From positions 5,340,501-5,404,500 of the forward strand of contig NC_132977.1 in assembly GCF_047496725.1 (NCBI RefSeq): a stretch of DNA of 64,000 nt. The letters are read 5' to 3'. Positions 32,284-46,084 of this stretch are shown here, piece by piece. Numbering within the stretch: position 1 is the first letter of the stretch; the number at the start of each line of letters is the position of its first letter. Below the pieces are notes generated by a model that searched no databases, was not told where the DNA came from, and was given only the letters and a program-made list of their open reading frames with translations. Origin of the DNA: Anoplolepis gracilipes. Its lineage: Eukaryota; Arthropoda; Insecta; Hymenoptera; Formicidae. The translations under genes and the position numbers were made by a program.

Positions 32284-35200
32284 ATGGTAACTACTATTCA
32301 ACAAGCCTTGCGCCCTTTTTTTATTACGTATTTCATCATGGGATTGAACTTCTATCCCATGAAACAACCAATATCTAGAATTTCATTGATTACATACTTA
32401 AGTGTCTTATATTCCCTGATAATTTGGATTGTCTATGGTTATTTTTATTACTACATAGTGACTTTTTTTATGTGCGAGAAATTATATCCAACCACGATAC
32501 ATACCATTTCTTCGATAATTGCCATCGTTACCACGATTGTGTCCACGCTTATGAATTTCTATCATCAAGAGGTACAAGAAAGCGTATTTTAATATACATT
32601 TTTATTATGTAATGTAATTTAATTATATATTTATATTACACTTTATAATTTTAATAATACTCTGGAGAATCTTCTCAAAGCTGTGCCTTTCAAGCTTTTC
32701 TAAATATTTGTACATAATTACATAATTATATAATTATGTTTTTCATAATAAAAATATGACATATTTATAGCTACATTTTAAAATATCACCTAAATGTGTC
32801 CCAAATTCTTTTAGAAACTTATGATGTGCATAAATAAGCTTGGTGCTGTAAATGATACTTTGGAACAATTGGGCACTCCAAAGGCGTATCAAAAAATGCA
32901 TATATATTCGAAACAAGTAATAATTGGGTGGATTTTACACAGTTTTATTATAAACTCTGTCAGTACGCTTTGGCTAATAATGTACCGAGACATTATTTCG
33001 GCATTATTTCTACCTTATATACTAAATCATTATCTTAATGTTAATGCATTCATAGATTTTGTATTTACTTTTCTTTTATGGTTGGTATTATTATATATGT
33101 ATTTATATATATTTATATAGTTCATAAGTATAACCATATTTATCATGAAATTAATACATATGTACTTGTATTTGTTCTTAAATTTTTAAGATTTTCATAA
33201 ACTCTCTTTCCTTACCCTCTTCTTCTCCCCCATTCAGCACTCTCTTTTTTTCTCTCTTACTGTCATTCTCTTTTTTTCTCTATCTTTCTCCTCTCCTCCC
33301 TATCTCTTGTAAAATTTTGCTTTACTAACTTTTTTAATAAAAAATTGTATTATTAAAAATAGTATTTCACGGAATTTTTTACAAAAATTTAAAATAATTT
33401 ATTTTACATTAATATATTATCTTTCGAAATTAACAATACATATATAATCTTATAAATTATTATAAAATTATATAATTATTAAAAACTTTTTTATTTAAAT
33501 GTATGTCAAAAGTTTCTTCAAAAACTAATTAGATATTTATTATATAATACAGGTATATTGGTACTATATTTGACAGAATAAATGAGCATATACGATATTT
33601 ATTGGTGAACGAGAAATATGTACCAAAGTATAAATGGAAAAAACCTGTGGTCGCCCTTCGTCGATATGTTATTTGCCCTGATGATTACAAGCGTACATTG
33701 TGGACCTCAATGTAAATTAAATTGTGCTATATTTTAATAGTTAATTTATCTGGTTAATTTTATTAAAAAATATAAATTTTTAGTTTAAAAAAAACACTGT
33801 CTGACAAGAGAAAACAATTTTTTTATCGTTCGTAGCGTATGTTATTATAAATTTCAGTGTAAAGAATCTATATCTGTCTATAAAAATGCCTTATCTCATC
33901 AAGATTTTGAGAAAATTAAGACAATTGCAAAAGCTAAAATTTTTTAAGCTATATCTGGGTAACCCGACATAATAGAAAAGTTAATGTGGCTCAAATTAAA
34001 GGTTAAACATTTCTCTTTACGAAGAAAATGTATAATTCGTGAAAAAAATTGTAATTTAAAAAAATAGCATTAAATTCACTAAAAATGTTTCTTTTACATT
34101 AACTCATTAAAGCCTTTATATAACCCGATTAAAATAACAAGAACTACATGTTTATATTTTGTATTTAATATGTATACATATGCATTATTGGTATTATTAA
34201 TTAAATTTCTTGTAATATTAATTTTTAAAAAACGTTTAAATAAATTACTTAAAAACAATTATTTGTAAACATTTTTTTAAGGACACTGTTAGATATTTAA
34301 TATTTATGTTTTTACTATTTTTATTGAATTATACATATATGTTTTATTAAGTAGGATAATATAGCAATAAGATTATTTTTCATCAACTTAATACCTTTTT
34401 TATAAATCAGAATTATTTTCAGAAATTCTGTACATTATCTTCTGTAAAATGGAAGATTTTACTTTGAATTTAAGAAAATAAACTCTTTCATCACGTCAAA
34501 TTAATACCTAGATAGCTACGTAAAGATTGCAAAAATTTTAGTTTTTAACACCTTTAACCTTAATTTTCTCAAAATTGTGATAAGATAGGGTATTTTTATT
34601 GATAGGTTTAGAATCAGCGTATTTAAATTCACTTAAAAACTTATACTACAAGAATATACCACTGTGAAAAAAATCCTTGTCAAACAGCGTAATAAAAAAA
34701 GATTACTTTTTTATAAATTTTAATAATATATGAAAGTAATTTTATGTTTATTTGGATAATGAAGTACGTTTCTTGACAGGCATCTTCATTTAGAATTATG
34801 TTGTATTGCTCGCGACTTAAATTTAATATTCGGAACGCAAATGACTTTTGAAATGGCATTTTTTATTACAAATATAACAGTCATATGTTTTCTTTTAAAT
34901 ACATTGCTAACGCAATATGGAGAGTCTGTACCATTAAGTATTTTGCTTATTTTAAGCTATTCGATCATGGTACCCATAGTGAGGCTTTACGTGATAAATT
35001 ATATTTGCGAATGTGTTCAAGTTAAGGTAAAACCACGCAAATTTTAATAAAATATGTATATTATACAAACTAAATTAGTATTTAAATATTAATATTTAGT
35101 CAAATGTATATATTCCATAATATTGTATATATTTCATAACATTAAACCCAAATGTTTAGGCTAAAAGAATTGAAAAAATGTTTGATGAACTAACAAATAT

Positions 35201-35695
35201 TATTCAATATGCTGATATTTGGAAAGAAGTAAGCAATATTTTACTAGCAAAAAAGTGAGTAAAATAAATAAGCTGAAATTAAAATAATGTTATATTTATC
35301 TACAGATTCAGCAGTTTATTTTACAAGCGATACAACATCCATTAAAATTTACTGGAATGGGTTTCTTATATTTTGGCAATGATTTTCTACGGAAGGTTCG
35401 CTTTTACACAAATTTTTCTTCATTACTTAATTTTTATACTATGTATTAAATTATTTAATTAAAACATAAGTAATATTTCTACAAATTGATCTAATGCTAT
35501 TTTTATCAAAATTCTTATATTGCTATATTATCTCATGTCTTATTCAATTTCTAATTTCTAATTTATTGTATATTTCATTAAACTGTTATTTTTTTACGCA
35601 AGAAATATTAATTGACATACATTTTCTTCCAGCTTTGCGCGATGATTTTAATGTACGTAATTATTATGATACAAATGAAAATACCTTATTTTTAA
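32284..35695 (+). CDS. P3: gustatory receptor, complete, 7 exons
   Basis: Exons: E1 32284-32571, E2 32815-33080, E3 33553-33711, E4 34780-35026, E5 35160-35228, E6 35306-35395, E7 35633-35695. Sum 1182 nt, 393 residues, all in phase. Landmarks: MVTTIQQALRPFFITYFIMG (E1), MCINKLGAVNDTLEQLGTPK (E2, where most sisters have KKLGAV or KRLAAV), YIGTIFDRINEHI (E3, R to I in the TRFD motif), HLHLELCCIARDLN (E4), FLYFGNDFLRK (E6), LMYVIIMIQMKIPYF (E7). The two substitutions noted are at otherwise steady positions but no lesion is present. Confidence 0.88.
33190..33307 (+). repeat. Polypyrimidine tract in P3 intron 2
   Basis: C/T-rich run at the position shared by P1-P5, shorter here (about 120 bp). 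Confidence 0.75.
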
Positions 35696-36019
35696 ATGTG
35701 TTACATAATCTGCTTTTAAAGAAGAAAATATCAAAATTAGAGTGTCGTAAATTTTAACATCGTAATAATGTGTGTAGCAAGATATAATACCAAGAATATT
35801 CTCACATAATTATATTAAGATTAACTGTTGTTTAGTTTTAGAAAATATAAATTTAAAAAATGAGAAAAATTAAAATAACTCTCTTATGGTATAATAATTT
35901 ATTATTATGCTATCTTAAACTATAAAATACGTAACAATTATTAAACACATACATCATGCACAAGATACTTTACATAATTTATAAATTTTTTTAAGATTTA
36001 TGTTACATACACACATACA

Positions 36020-36021
<2 letters not shown>

Positions 36022-36089
<68 letters not shown>
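36022..36089. repeat. (TA)n microsatellite
   Basis: Over 30 TA units bordering a GC-richer insertion. Confidence 0.9.
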
Positions 36090-36093
<4 letters not shown>

Positions 36094-36340
36094 ACGCTCA
36101 GGAGTCGCGATATGTCGAAAAGTTCTCGCGCCGAAACTTTAATTCGTTCACGTACGCACGCAAGAAATAAATGGACACTTTTTTAGGAAACCAAATAACT
36201 TTACAACGGTAATAATAAGAAAGAATATAACGATAGAACACATAAAGAGAATACATGTCATTTAGCCCAAAACTATGATTGCAAAGACTGTTTATTTACA
36301 TAGCAACCTTAGCTCATCTGTTCTACAACTAATCGATATA
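36090..36340. mobile_element. GC-richer insertion, possible solo-LTR fragment
   Basis: Starts TGTTACGCTCAGGAGTCGCG and is lodged between TA repeats. Absent from the equivalent place before P2, P3 and P5. The TGTTACGC start is LTR-like, but no matching end or target duplication could be fixed, and no ORF is present. Confidence 0.35.
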
Positions 36341-37280
36341 TATATATTATTTTTATAATCAGTAATGCGAGTTTATTCTGTAACTATAATTATTAACACA
36401 TTTTCACATTTCATATTAAAGGCAGTCAATTAATTAAAAGAATATTTATAAATGTTACAAGAGAGCTTATTTAAAAGCATAATGTATGTATGTATATAAT
36501 GTATGTATGTATATAATTACAAAATGATATTTACAAATTATGTAATAAAATAAACTGATGATTAACAATATATGATCAGTAAGACATAGTGATTATATGA
36601 TATATGCAATAATATATATGCATTATAAGTGTAAATGTTACTATTAATTAGAACTTACTCCCTCATATTATTCCTTCAATTATAACATTTTTCAATTGCA
36701 TGTATTATAATTATGTCTTAATGATAATCTACAATTTATTAAAGATAAAGCTAAATATGGAACAAATTTTAATCTTTTCATGCGCTGAAATGTAGTTCCC
36801 TATTCTTTACTTTTAATCATTTTGAACTATTAAACGTCAAGCATATATTAATATGTCAAGAAAGTGTCACTATTAGTTAAATAATTATTACTTAAAGTCA
36901 TTATTACTTAAACAAGTAGATATTTTCTAATCTTTTTTTACACACATACTACATTATTATATAATAAAACAAATAAAAACTTATGTTATACAGAGTAATT
37001 TTAAGATAATCCAGTATAGATTATCAACATGTACTTCGTACGAGAAAATACGCAAAAAATTAATTAATAGCATTATTTTGATATTTTGTAACATATAAAA
37101 TTTTAAAATAAATAACTCTTTCGTTCATAAGCAAATCGATGGTTTTAATACGCGCAAATGCTGCATAAAACATATTGAAATTACAAAGATCTATCATTGT
37201 TACGAATCACTATAATTACGATACATCTAACAAATGAGTATAAACAGGTAATCAATGTCAGTTTGTAGTACTCTTTGATC

Positions 37281-40235
37281 ATGGTAACTGCTATTCAACA
37301 AGCCTTGCGCCCTTTTTTTATTACGTATTTCATTGTGGGATTAAACTTTTATCCTATAAAACAACCAACATCGAGAATTTCATTGATTACATACTTAAGT
37401 GTCTTATATTCCCTGATAATTTGGATTGTTTATGGTTATTTTTATTACATAGTGACTTTATTTACATGGAAGAAGTTATATCCAGCCACAATACATACGA
37501 TTCCTTCGATAATTTCCATCGTTACCACGATTGTGTCCACGATTATGAGTTTCTATCATCAAGAGGTACTAGAAAGCGTATTTTAATATACATTTTTATT
37601 ATGTGATATAATTAAATTATATATTTATATTAATTATAAATTACAGTTAATAATTTTAGTAGTTCTCTGAAGAATCTTATTAAAGCTGTGTCTTTCAAGC
37701 TTTTCTAAATATTTGTACATAATTACATAATTATATAATTATATTTTTCATAATAAAAATATGACATATATTTATAGCTACATTTTAAAATATCACCTAA
37801 ATGTGTCCCAAATTCTTTTAGAAACTTATGATGTGCATAAAAAAGCTTGATGCTGTAAATGATACTTTGGAACAATTAGGCACTTCAAAAGCATATCGAA
37901 AGATGCATATATATTCGAGAAGAGTATTAATTGGATGGATTTTATACAGTTTTATTTTAAACTCTTTCGGTACAGTTTGGCTAATAACAGACCAAAACAT
38001 TATTTTGGCATTATTTGGATCTTTTATACAAAACTATTGTGCTAATATTAATATATTCATAGATTTTGTATTTATTTTTTTTTTATGGTTGGTATACATA
38101 TATATTTATATTTATATAGTTCATAAGTGTAATCATATATATAATCAAATTAATACATTTGTACTTTGTTCTTAAATTTTTAACATTTTCATAAACTCTC
38201 TTTCTCTGCCCTCTTCTTCTCCTCGTTTCAGCCTTCTCTTTTTTTTTCTCTCTCTCTCTTTCTCTTCCTCTCACTCTCTCTTTATTGCAAAATTTTGCTT
38301 TACTAACTTTTTTAATAAAAAATGTATTTATTATTAAAAAATGACATTTCACGAAATTTTTAACAAAAACTTAAAATAATTCTTTTAAATTGATATATTA
38401 TTTTGCGAAATTAACACTACATATATAATCTTTTAGGTATTATAAAATTATATAATTATTAAAAGCTTTGTTATCTAAAATCATATCATAAATTGTATCA
38501 AAAACTAATGAGACATTTATTTTATAATACAGGTGTATTGGTATTCAATTTGACAGAATAAACGAGCATATGCGATATTTATTAATGAACGAGAAATATG
38601 TACCAAAGTATAAATGGAAAAAACCTGTAATCGCTCTTCGTCGATATGTTATTTGTACTGATGATTACAAGAGTACATTGTGGACCTTAATGTAAATTAA
38701 ATTGTGCTACATTTTGGTAGTTAATTTGTCTGGATAATTTTATAAAAATTTATAAATTTTTCCTTTAATGATAACACTGTCTGACAAGAGAAAACATTTT
38801 TTTTTATGGATTGTAGCATATGTTATTATAAATTTCAGTGTAAAGAATTCATATCTGTCTATAAAAATGCCTTATCTCATCAAGATTTTGAGAAAATTAA
38901 GACAATTGCAAAAGCTAAAATTTTTGAGAGGCTATATTTGAGTAACCTGACATAATAGAAAAGTTAATGTAGCTCAAATTAAAGGTTAAACATTTCTCTT
39001 TACTAAGATAATGTGCAGAGTTCCTGAAAAAAATTGTAATTTAAAAAAATGGCGTTAAATTAATATTTAGAAGTTAATTAAAGATTGCAAACATCATGGT
39101 TTTATTATCTTTAACCTTAATTTTCTCAAAATTATAATAAGATAGGGTATCTTTATTAGTACATTTAAATTCAGCACATTCAAATTCACTTACGAACTTA
39201 TACTACAAGCTGTGAAAAATCTTTGTCGGACAACATAATCAAGCAAAGATTAATTTTTTATAAATTTTAATAATATATGAAAGTAATTTTATGTTTATTT
39301 GAATAGTAAAGTACGTTTCTTGACAGGCATCTTCATTTAGAATTATGTCGTATTGCTCGCGACTTAAATTTAATATTTGGAACCCAAATGACTTTTGAAA
39401 TAGCATCTCTTATTACAAGCCTAACAGTCATATTTTTTCTTTTAAATACGTTGCTATTGCAATATCGAGAGTATGTACCATTAGGTTGTTGGTTTTATAT
39501 AAGTTACCACATCTTGCTACTGGTAGTGAGGCTTTACGTGATAAATTATATTTGCGAATGTGTTCAAGTTAAGGTAAAACCACGCAAATTTTAATAGAAT
39601 ATATACTTATACAAATTAAATTACAATTTAAGTATTAATATTTAGTCAAATGTATATATTCCATAATATTGTATATATTCCATAATATTATACCCAAAAT
39701 TTTAGGCAAAAAAAATTGAAAAAATGTTTGATGAACTTACAAATAATATTCGATATGCTGATATTTGGAAAGAAGTAAGCAATGTTTTATTAACAAAAAA
39801 GTGAGTAAAATGAATAAGCTGAAATTTAAATAATGGTTATATCTATTTATAGATTCATCAGTTTATTTTACATGCGATACAACATCCATTAAAATTTACT
39901 GGAATGGGCTTCTTATATTTTGGCAATGATTTTCTACGGAAGGTTCACTTTTACACAGATTTTTCTTTATTATTTAATTTTTATACTATGTATTGAATTA
40001 TTTGATTAAAACATAAATAATATTTCTACAAATTGATCTAATGCTATTTTTATCAAAATTTTTATATTGCTATATTATTTCATGTCTTATTCAATTTCTA
40101 ATTTATCGGATATTTCATTAAATTGTTATTTTTTTTTGCAAAAAATATTAATTGACATACATTTTCTTTCAGCTTTGCGCGACGATTTTAATGTACGTAA
40201 TTATTATGATACAAATGAAAATACCTATTTTTTAA
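37281..40235 (+). CDS. P4: gustatory receptor, complete, 7 exons
   Basis: Exons: E1 37281-37565, E2 37822-38087, E3 38533-38691, E4 39327-39573, E5 39706-39774, E6 39853-39942, E7 40173-40235. Sum 1179 nt, 392 residues, all in phase. Landmarks: MVTAIQQALRPFFITYFIVG (E1, one Y shorter in YGYFYY), MCIKKLDAVNDTLEQLGTSK (E2), CIGIQFDRINEHM (E3, for YIGTRFD), HLHLELCRIARDLN (E4), FLYFGNDFLRK (E6), LMYVIIMIQMKIPIF (E7). Nearest to P3 by eye. Intron 2 has a C/T-rich tract whose antisense gives a false Arg/Glu-rich ORF. Confidence 0.88.
38190..38285 (+). repeat. Polypyrimidine tract in P4 intron 2
   Basis: C/T-rich run of about 95 bp at the shared position. Confidence 0.75.
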
Positions 40236-41492
40236 ATAGGCACAATTTGCCTTTAAAGAAAACAATATCAAAATTAATATTTATTGTAAAATTTAACATC
40301 GTAATAATGTGTGTATCAAGATATAATATCAAGATATAATATGGAATATATTCTCACTTAAATATTTTAAGATTAACTGTTGTTTAGTTTTAGAAAATAT
40401 AAATCAAAAAGATAAAAAATATTAAAATAATTCTCTTGTGGCATAATAATTTATTTCCTTTTTAAACCATAAAATACGTAGTTATTGTTGAACACAAACA
40501 TCATGTACAAGGTACTTTAGAAAATTTAGAAATGTAAAATTTATGTGTGAATATATTATGTTATAAAATATATATATGAATGTATGTTATGTAATATAAA
40601 TATATGTTATAAAATACATGTTATGGAATATATGTTATGTATATATAAATATATGTTATAAAATATTTATAAATGTTACAAGGGAGCTTATTTAAAGGCA
40701 TATATATGTATGTATAATTACAAACAAAATGATACTTACAAATTATATAATAAAATAAATTAATAATTAACATGATTATGATTTATGATTAGTAAGACAT
40801 ATTGATTACATGATATATGCAATGATATATGTGCATTATACGTGTAAATGTTATTCATTATTAACTGAAAATTACTACCACATATAATTACAACATTTTT
40901 CAATTAAATATTTTTTAATTGCATGTATCATAAATATATCTTAATGATGATCTACAATTTATTAAAGATAAAAGTAAATAAAAAGCAAATTTTTTATGTG
41001 CTAAAATGTATTCCCTTATTTTTTACTTCTAATTTTGTATTATTAAACATCAAGCATATATTAATATGTCAAGAAAATCATTATTAATTAAACAATTATT
41101 ACTTGAAGCGTCATTATTACAAAACAATTAGATATTTGCTAATCTTTTTTCACACATATACTATATTATAATATAACAAAATAAATAAAAACTTACGTTT
41201 TACAGAGCAATTTTAAGATAATCAGTATTGATTATCAACATTTGTTTCGTACGAAAATGTACACAAAAAATAAGTTAATAGCATTATTTCAATATTTTGC
41301 AACATATAAAATTTAAAAACAAATTAACTTTTTTGCTCATAAGAATAAATCGATGGTTTTAATACGCGCAAGTGCTGCAAAAAATACAATTATAAAAATC
41401 TATTATTATTATGAGTCATCATAATTGCGATTCGCCTAACAATAAGTATAAACGGACAGTTAATGTCAGTATGTTTATAGTACTCAATAATC
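40236..41492. promoter_or_regulatory. P4-P5 intergenic region with P5 upstream block
   Basis: Contains ATATATGTTATAAAATA-type short repeats near 40550-40660, then the conserved upstream block with TTTTAATACGCGCAAGTGC (AAGTGC 41370-41375), 120 bp before the P5 start. Confidence 0.55.
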
Positions 41493-42912
41493 ATGGTAAC
41501 AACTATCCAACAAGCCTTGCGCCCTTTTTTTGTTACATATTTTATTTTAGGATTAAGCTTTTATCCTATAAAACAAGCAATATCTAGGATTTCATGGATT
41601 ACATGCTTAAATATTTTATATTCTCTGATAATTTGGTTCGCCTATGCTTATTTTTATTATTACACAGTGACTTCATCTATATGGAAGAAAATATTTCCAT
41701 CCACGACACATTTGATCTCTGTGGCGATTAACATCTTTACCACTATTGTATCCACGATTATGAATTTCTATCACCAAGAGGTACAAGAAAGAGTATATTT
41801 TAATATACATTTTTATTATATGAAATAATTAAATTACATATCTATTTACATACTATTATCGAATGGAATATTATTAAATTATTAAAGACGACCAGTTTCG
41901 AAGGTAGCATAGCATGAAAAAAGTCACTGCGTTCTACTAAAGGTATAAATTACAGTATTATTATAGTAATATTACAGTAATATATAGTAAATTACTTGAA
42001 AATAATTGCTATATACTGTACTAAAGTAACTAAAGCTTTGTATTGTCAATAATAAAACAGTGATTTGGTATAATAAAACATTTATTTTGTTATTCTTAAG
42101 ACAGCTACGTAAAAAATGTACACATTTTCGATAATAAAACAATAGTAGAAGCTAAAATATTCGCATAATTAAAATAATACGTGTAATTATTATTTTCAAT
42201 GTGTCAAAACGGTCGATAATCTTCAATTATTCTCGAATCCATCGAACCCACTTGTTTTTTACAAAAATTTAACTACAGCTGATCGTCTTTAACAATTACA
42301 TCGTCAGTAAGCATATCAATTATTTATTACATTTGATAAGCCTTTAAAATCTTTTAATATATGTAGTAATTCTCTCGATCAAAGCAGTGCTTTTCAAATT
42401 TTTTTATAATATTTGTACCTTATTACATAATTATGGTTTGCACAATAAAAATATGATATAGATATACTAATTATAGATACATTTTAAAATATCACCTAAA
42501 TGTGTCCCAAATTCTTTTAGAAACTTATGATGTGCATAAAAAAGCTTGGTACTGTAAATGATACTTTGGAACAATTAGGCACTCCAAAGGCGTATCGAAA
42601 GATGCATATATATTCGAAACGAGTACTAATTGGATGGATTTTATGTAGTTTTATTGCAAACTTTTACGATTCACTATGGCTAATAATAACAGAAGGAAAG
42701 ATTATCTGGGCATTATGTGAACCTTATTTACTAAATCATTGTCTTAATATTAATGCATTCATAGATTTTGTATTTATCTTTTTCTTATGGTTAGTATTTA
42801 TATCTATTCATATTTTTATAGTTCATAAGTATAACCATATACATATACATATACATATAATCAAACTAATATCTGATATTTGCATTCGTATTTAAATTTT
42901 CTATATTTATAT

Positions 42913-42972
<60 letters not shown>

Positions 42973-44875
42973 ACTCTCTCTCATAATTTTTGCTTCACTA
43001 ATATAAGAAATGTATTCATTATTAAAAAATGATACTTTCCAGTATTTTTAACAAAAACAATTTAAAACAATTAGAATAATTTTTTTTAAATTGATATATT
43101 ATTTTGTGGAATTTACAATAGAAATAAAATCTTTTTAGGGAATATAAAATTAGATTATAATTATTAAAATATTTTGTCATCTAAATGCATATAAAAAATC
43201 TATGAAAAACTAATGAGACATTTATTATATAAAACAGGTATATTGGTACTAGATTTGACAAAGTAAACGAGCATATGCGATATTTATTGGTGAACGAGAA
43301 ATATGTTTTAAAGAATAAATGGAAAAAATCTGTAATCGCTCCTCATCGATATGTTATTTGCGATAATAATTATAAGCGAAAATTGTGGACCTTAATGTAA
43401 ATTAGAACATATCAATTTTAGATTATATTAGAATTTTATAAGATAATATGAACTTTTAGTTTAATAATTACACTATTTGACAAAAGAACTATTTTTCTCA
43501 GTGATCGTGGCATATGTTTTTCAGTAAATTTGGGCATGTTAAATATCTATATCTGCCCGTAAAATATAATTTGCCTCATCAAAATTATTCTTTTAATTAT
43601 AATTTTTTTCAATAAACTCTGCACATTATCTTCGTAAAGAAAAATGTGTTAACTTGATAAACCTTTTTATTATATCAGGTTACCTAGATATAGTCACTCA
43701 AAAAGTGCAGAAGTTGTAATTTCTAATCTTAATTTTTCACTTTTAATTTTAATTTTCTCAAAATTCTGACGAAATAAAATATTTTACTGGTAGATTTGAA
43801 TTTGGATTTCAAATTTATTTAAAAATTTATACTGTAAGCTGTGAAAAAATTTTTGTCAAACAGCATAAACAATGACAAGAAAGGCTAATTTTTTAAGTTC
43901 TAATAATATATAAAAATAATTTTATGTTTATTTGGTTATAATAAAGTACATTTTTTGACAGGCATCTTCATTTAGAATTATGTCATATTGCACGTGAATT
44001 AAATTTAATATTTGGAATTCAAATGACTTTAGAAATGGCATCTCTTATTACAAACATAACAGTTATGTGTTTTGGTGTAAATATATTGCTAATGCGAGAA
44101 AATATATCATTATATGAATGGTTTGGTATAAGCTACTGGATCTTGATATTTATAGTGAGGTTTTACGTAATAAATTATATTTGCGAATGTGTTAAAATTA
44201 AGGTAAGATTACGTAAATTTTAATAAAATATATACATTACACAAATTAAATTAGTGTTTAAGTATTACATTTAATTAAATATATATAATATTAAACTCAA
44301 AGTATTCCATAATATTAAATTTAAAATTTTAGGCTAAAAAAATTGAAAAAATATTTCATCAACTAACAAATATTATTCGATATGCTGACATTTGGAAAGA
44401 GGTAGGTAATATTTTAGTACATGCAAAAATGTAAATTTAATAATTAAGGTAAAATTAAAATAATGGTTATCTATCTACAGATTCATCAGTTTATTTTACA
44501 AGCGATACAACAGCCATTAAAATTTACTGGAATGGATTTCTTCTATTTTGGCAATGACTTTCTTCGAAAGGTTTACTTTTACACAGTTTTTTCTACTGCT
44601 TAATTTTTATATATTACGCATTAAATCATATTATTAAAACAAATTATAATTCTGCAAATTGATCTAATGTTATTTTTATTAAAATTCTTGTATTGTTATC
44701 TCTTTATCACATGTCTTCTTCCGTTATTCAATTTCTAATTTTTAATTAATTATTAATTTCAATAAATTGTTATTTTTATAACAAGTCTTAACTGACATAC
44801 ATTTGTTTTCAGCTTTGCACGACGATTTTAATGTACGTGATTATTATGATACAAATGAAAGTACCTTTATTTTAA
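41493..44875 (+). CDS. P5: gustatory receptor, complete, 7 exons
   Basis: Exons: E1 41493-41780, E2 42521-42789, E3 43238-43396, E4 43962-44202, E5 44333-44401, E6 44481-44570, E7 44813-44875. Sum 1179 nt, 392 residues, all in phase. Landmarks: MVTTIQQALRPFFVTYFILG (E1), MCIKKLGTVNDTLEQLGTPK (E2), YIGTRFDKVNEHM (E3), HLHLELCHIARELN (E4), FFYFGNDFLRK (E6), LMYVIIMIQMKVPLF (E7). Exon 3 is somewhat divergent in its second half (ends NNYKRKLWTLM). Intron 1 is lengthened by an inverted-repeat element at 41882-42292 and intron 2 has a CT microsatellite. Confidence 0.88.
41882..42292. mobile_element. MITE-like element in P5 intron 1, 411 bp
   Basis: Ends TTAAAGACGACCAG (41882-41895) and CTGATCGTCTTTAA (42279-42292) are inverted repeats with one mismatch. 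Intron 1 of P3 and P4 lacks this segment. Non-coding. Confidence 0.65.
42917..42984 (+). repeat. (CT)n microsatellite in P5 intron 2
   Basis: Nearly pure CT repeat; the other genes have more degenerate C/T runs at the same site. Confidence 0.9.
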
Positions 44876-45157
44876 GTATACACAATGTGCTTTTAAAGAG
44901 ACAATATAAAAATTATTTCGTATTGACAATTTTTACATCGTAAAATGTATTTGTGTATCAAAATTACTTTGACATAATTATATTAATATTATTTAGTTTT
45001 AGAAAATATAAGTTATAAATATAAGAAAAATTAAAATAATTTTCTTATAATAATTTTCTTATAATTTACTTTCACAACCGATTACGTGGCTATTATTGAA
45101 TACAAACAAGATAGAAAATTTATAAATGTTTCTAAGATTTAAGTCACATATACACAC

Positions 45158-45201
<44 letters not shown>

Positions 45202-46084
45202 TTTAATATACATGCTTAAAAATATTGAATACAAGAATTAAAAATATCTTATAACAGTTGTAAAATATAATTACATTATTAAAGCAAATATTTCTTATAT
45301 CTGAAAATGATAATAAATAAAAATTTTCATTCTTGTCCTTTAGATTAATAATATTTTACAATAATGTATCATTAATTTATATTATAATGATTTGTTATTA
45401 TATATTTTACACTATAATATATACATATATCATCAATATTTATTCTGTTTCACAAACACTAAAAGAAAATAATATATTTTTGATTACTTGTTATTTTCCT
45501 TTTCTTTTCTTTTTGTTGTAAAAAACTTAATTTGTATTCTATTTAACAAATTAAATATAATTGATATTAAATAATCTCCGAGAAATATGCTGAAAGAAAG
45601 TATAATAAAGATGTACTTCTTAATCAAGTCTTTTTATTACAGTAACTTTGTAAGTACTAAAAATTATAATTCTTTATAATATTTTTTAAAAATTATATAA
45701 CAATTTATATATTTTAATAAAAAGTTATCCACGATCTACATTAAACATGAAGAATAAATCTATATTAAATTAAATCCAGATTCTACATAATGTCAATCTT
45801 TATATGATTGATCTTTTCTTAAAAATACGAAAAAGAAGCAAAAAATAACTTAGCATTGTTTTAATAATTCATGGTATGAAAATATTTTTGACGAATCTTT
45901 TCTATCGCTTTCTATAGTGGATCGATCATTTCAATATAAGTAAGTGCCACAAAAGTATGCTTATATGTATACATACACTGCAAAAATCCATTATTACTTT
46001 GCAACTTAGCACCCACTAACACAGTATGTACAACAAATAAAGACGGATATTCAGTCTTACTTCAATCATGTTACAGTGTTGACA
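44876..46084. other. P5-P6 intergenic region
   Basis: Contains a (TA)n run near 45163-45193 and AT-rich sequence. The P6 side has TCAATATAAGTAAGTGCCAC (AAGTGC 45942-45947, about 140 bp before the start) and TCAGTCTTACTTCAATC at 46051, similar to the block before P11. No exon found; the ORF at 45333-45521 is AT-rich noise. Confidence 0.5.

Larger units (their letters stand above)
35696..37280. promoter_or_regulatory. P3-P4 intergenic region with P4 upstream block
   Basis: Contains a long (TA)n run (36022-36089), a more GC-rich insertion (36090-36340), and from about 36360 the conserved upstream block. The shared element is AATACGCGCAAATGCTG here, with the core changed from AAGTGC to AAATGC. 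The upstream mini-frame is cut by TAA. Confidence 0.5.

Noticed and set aside
38083..38352. Minus-strand Arg/Glu-rich ORF
   Set aside because: Antisense of the P4 intron 2 C/T tract.
45333..45521. Plus-strand 62-codon ORF before P6
   Set aside because: AT-rich chance frame without start context, motif or paralogue.
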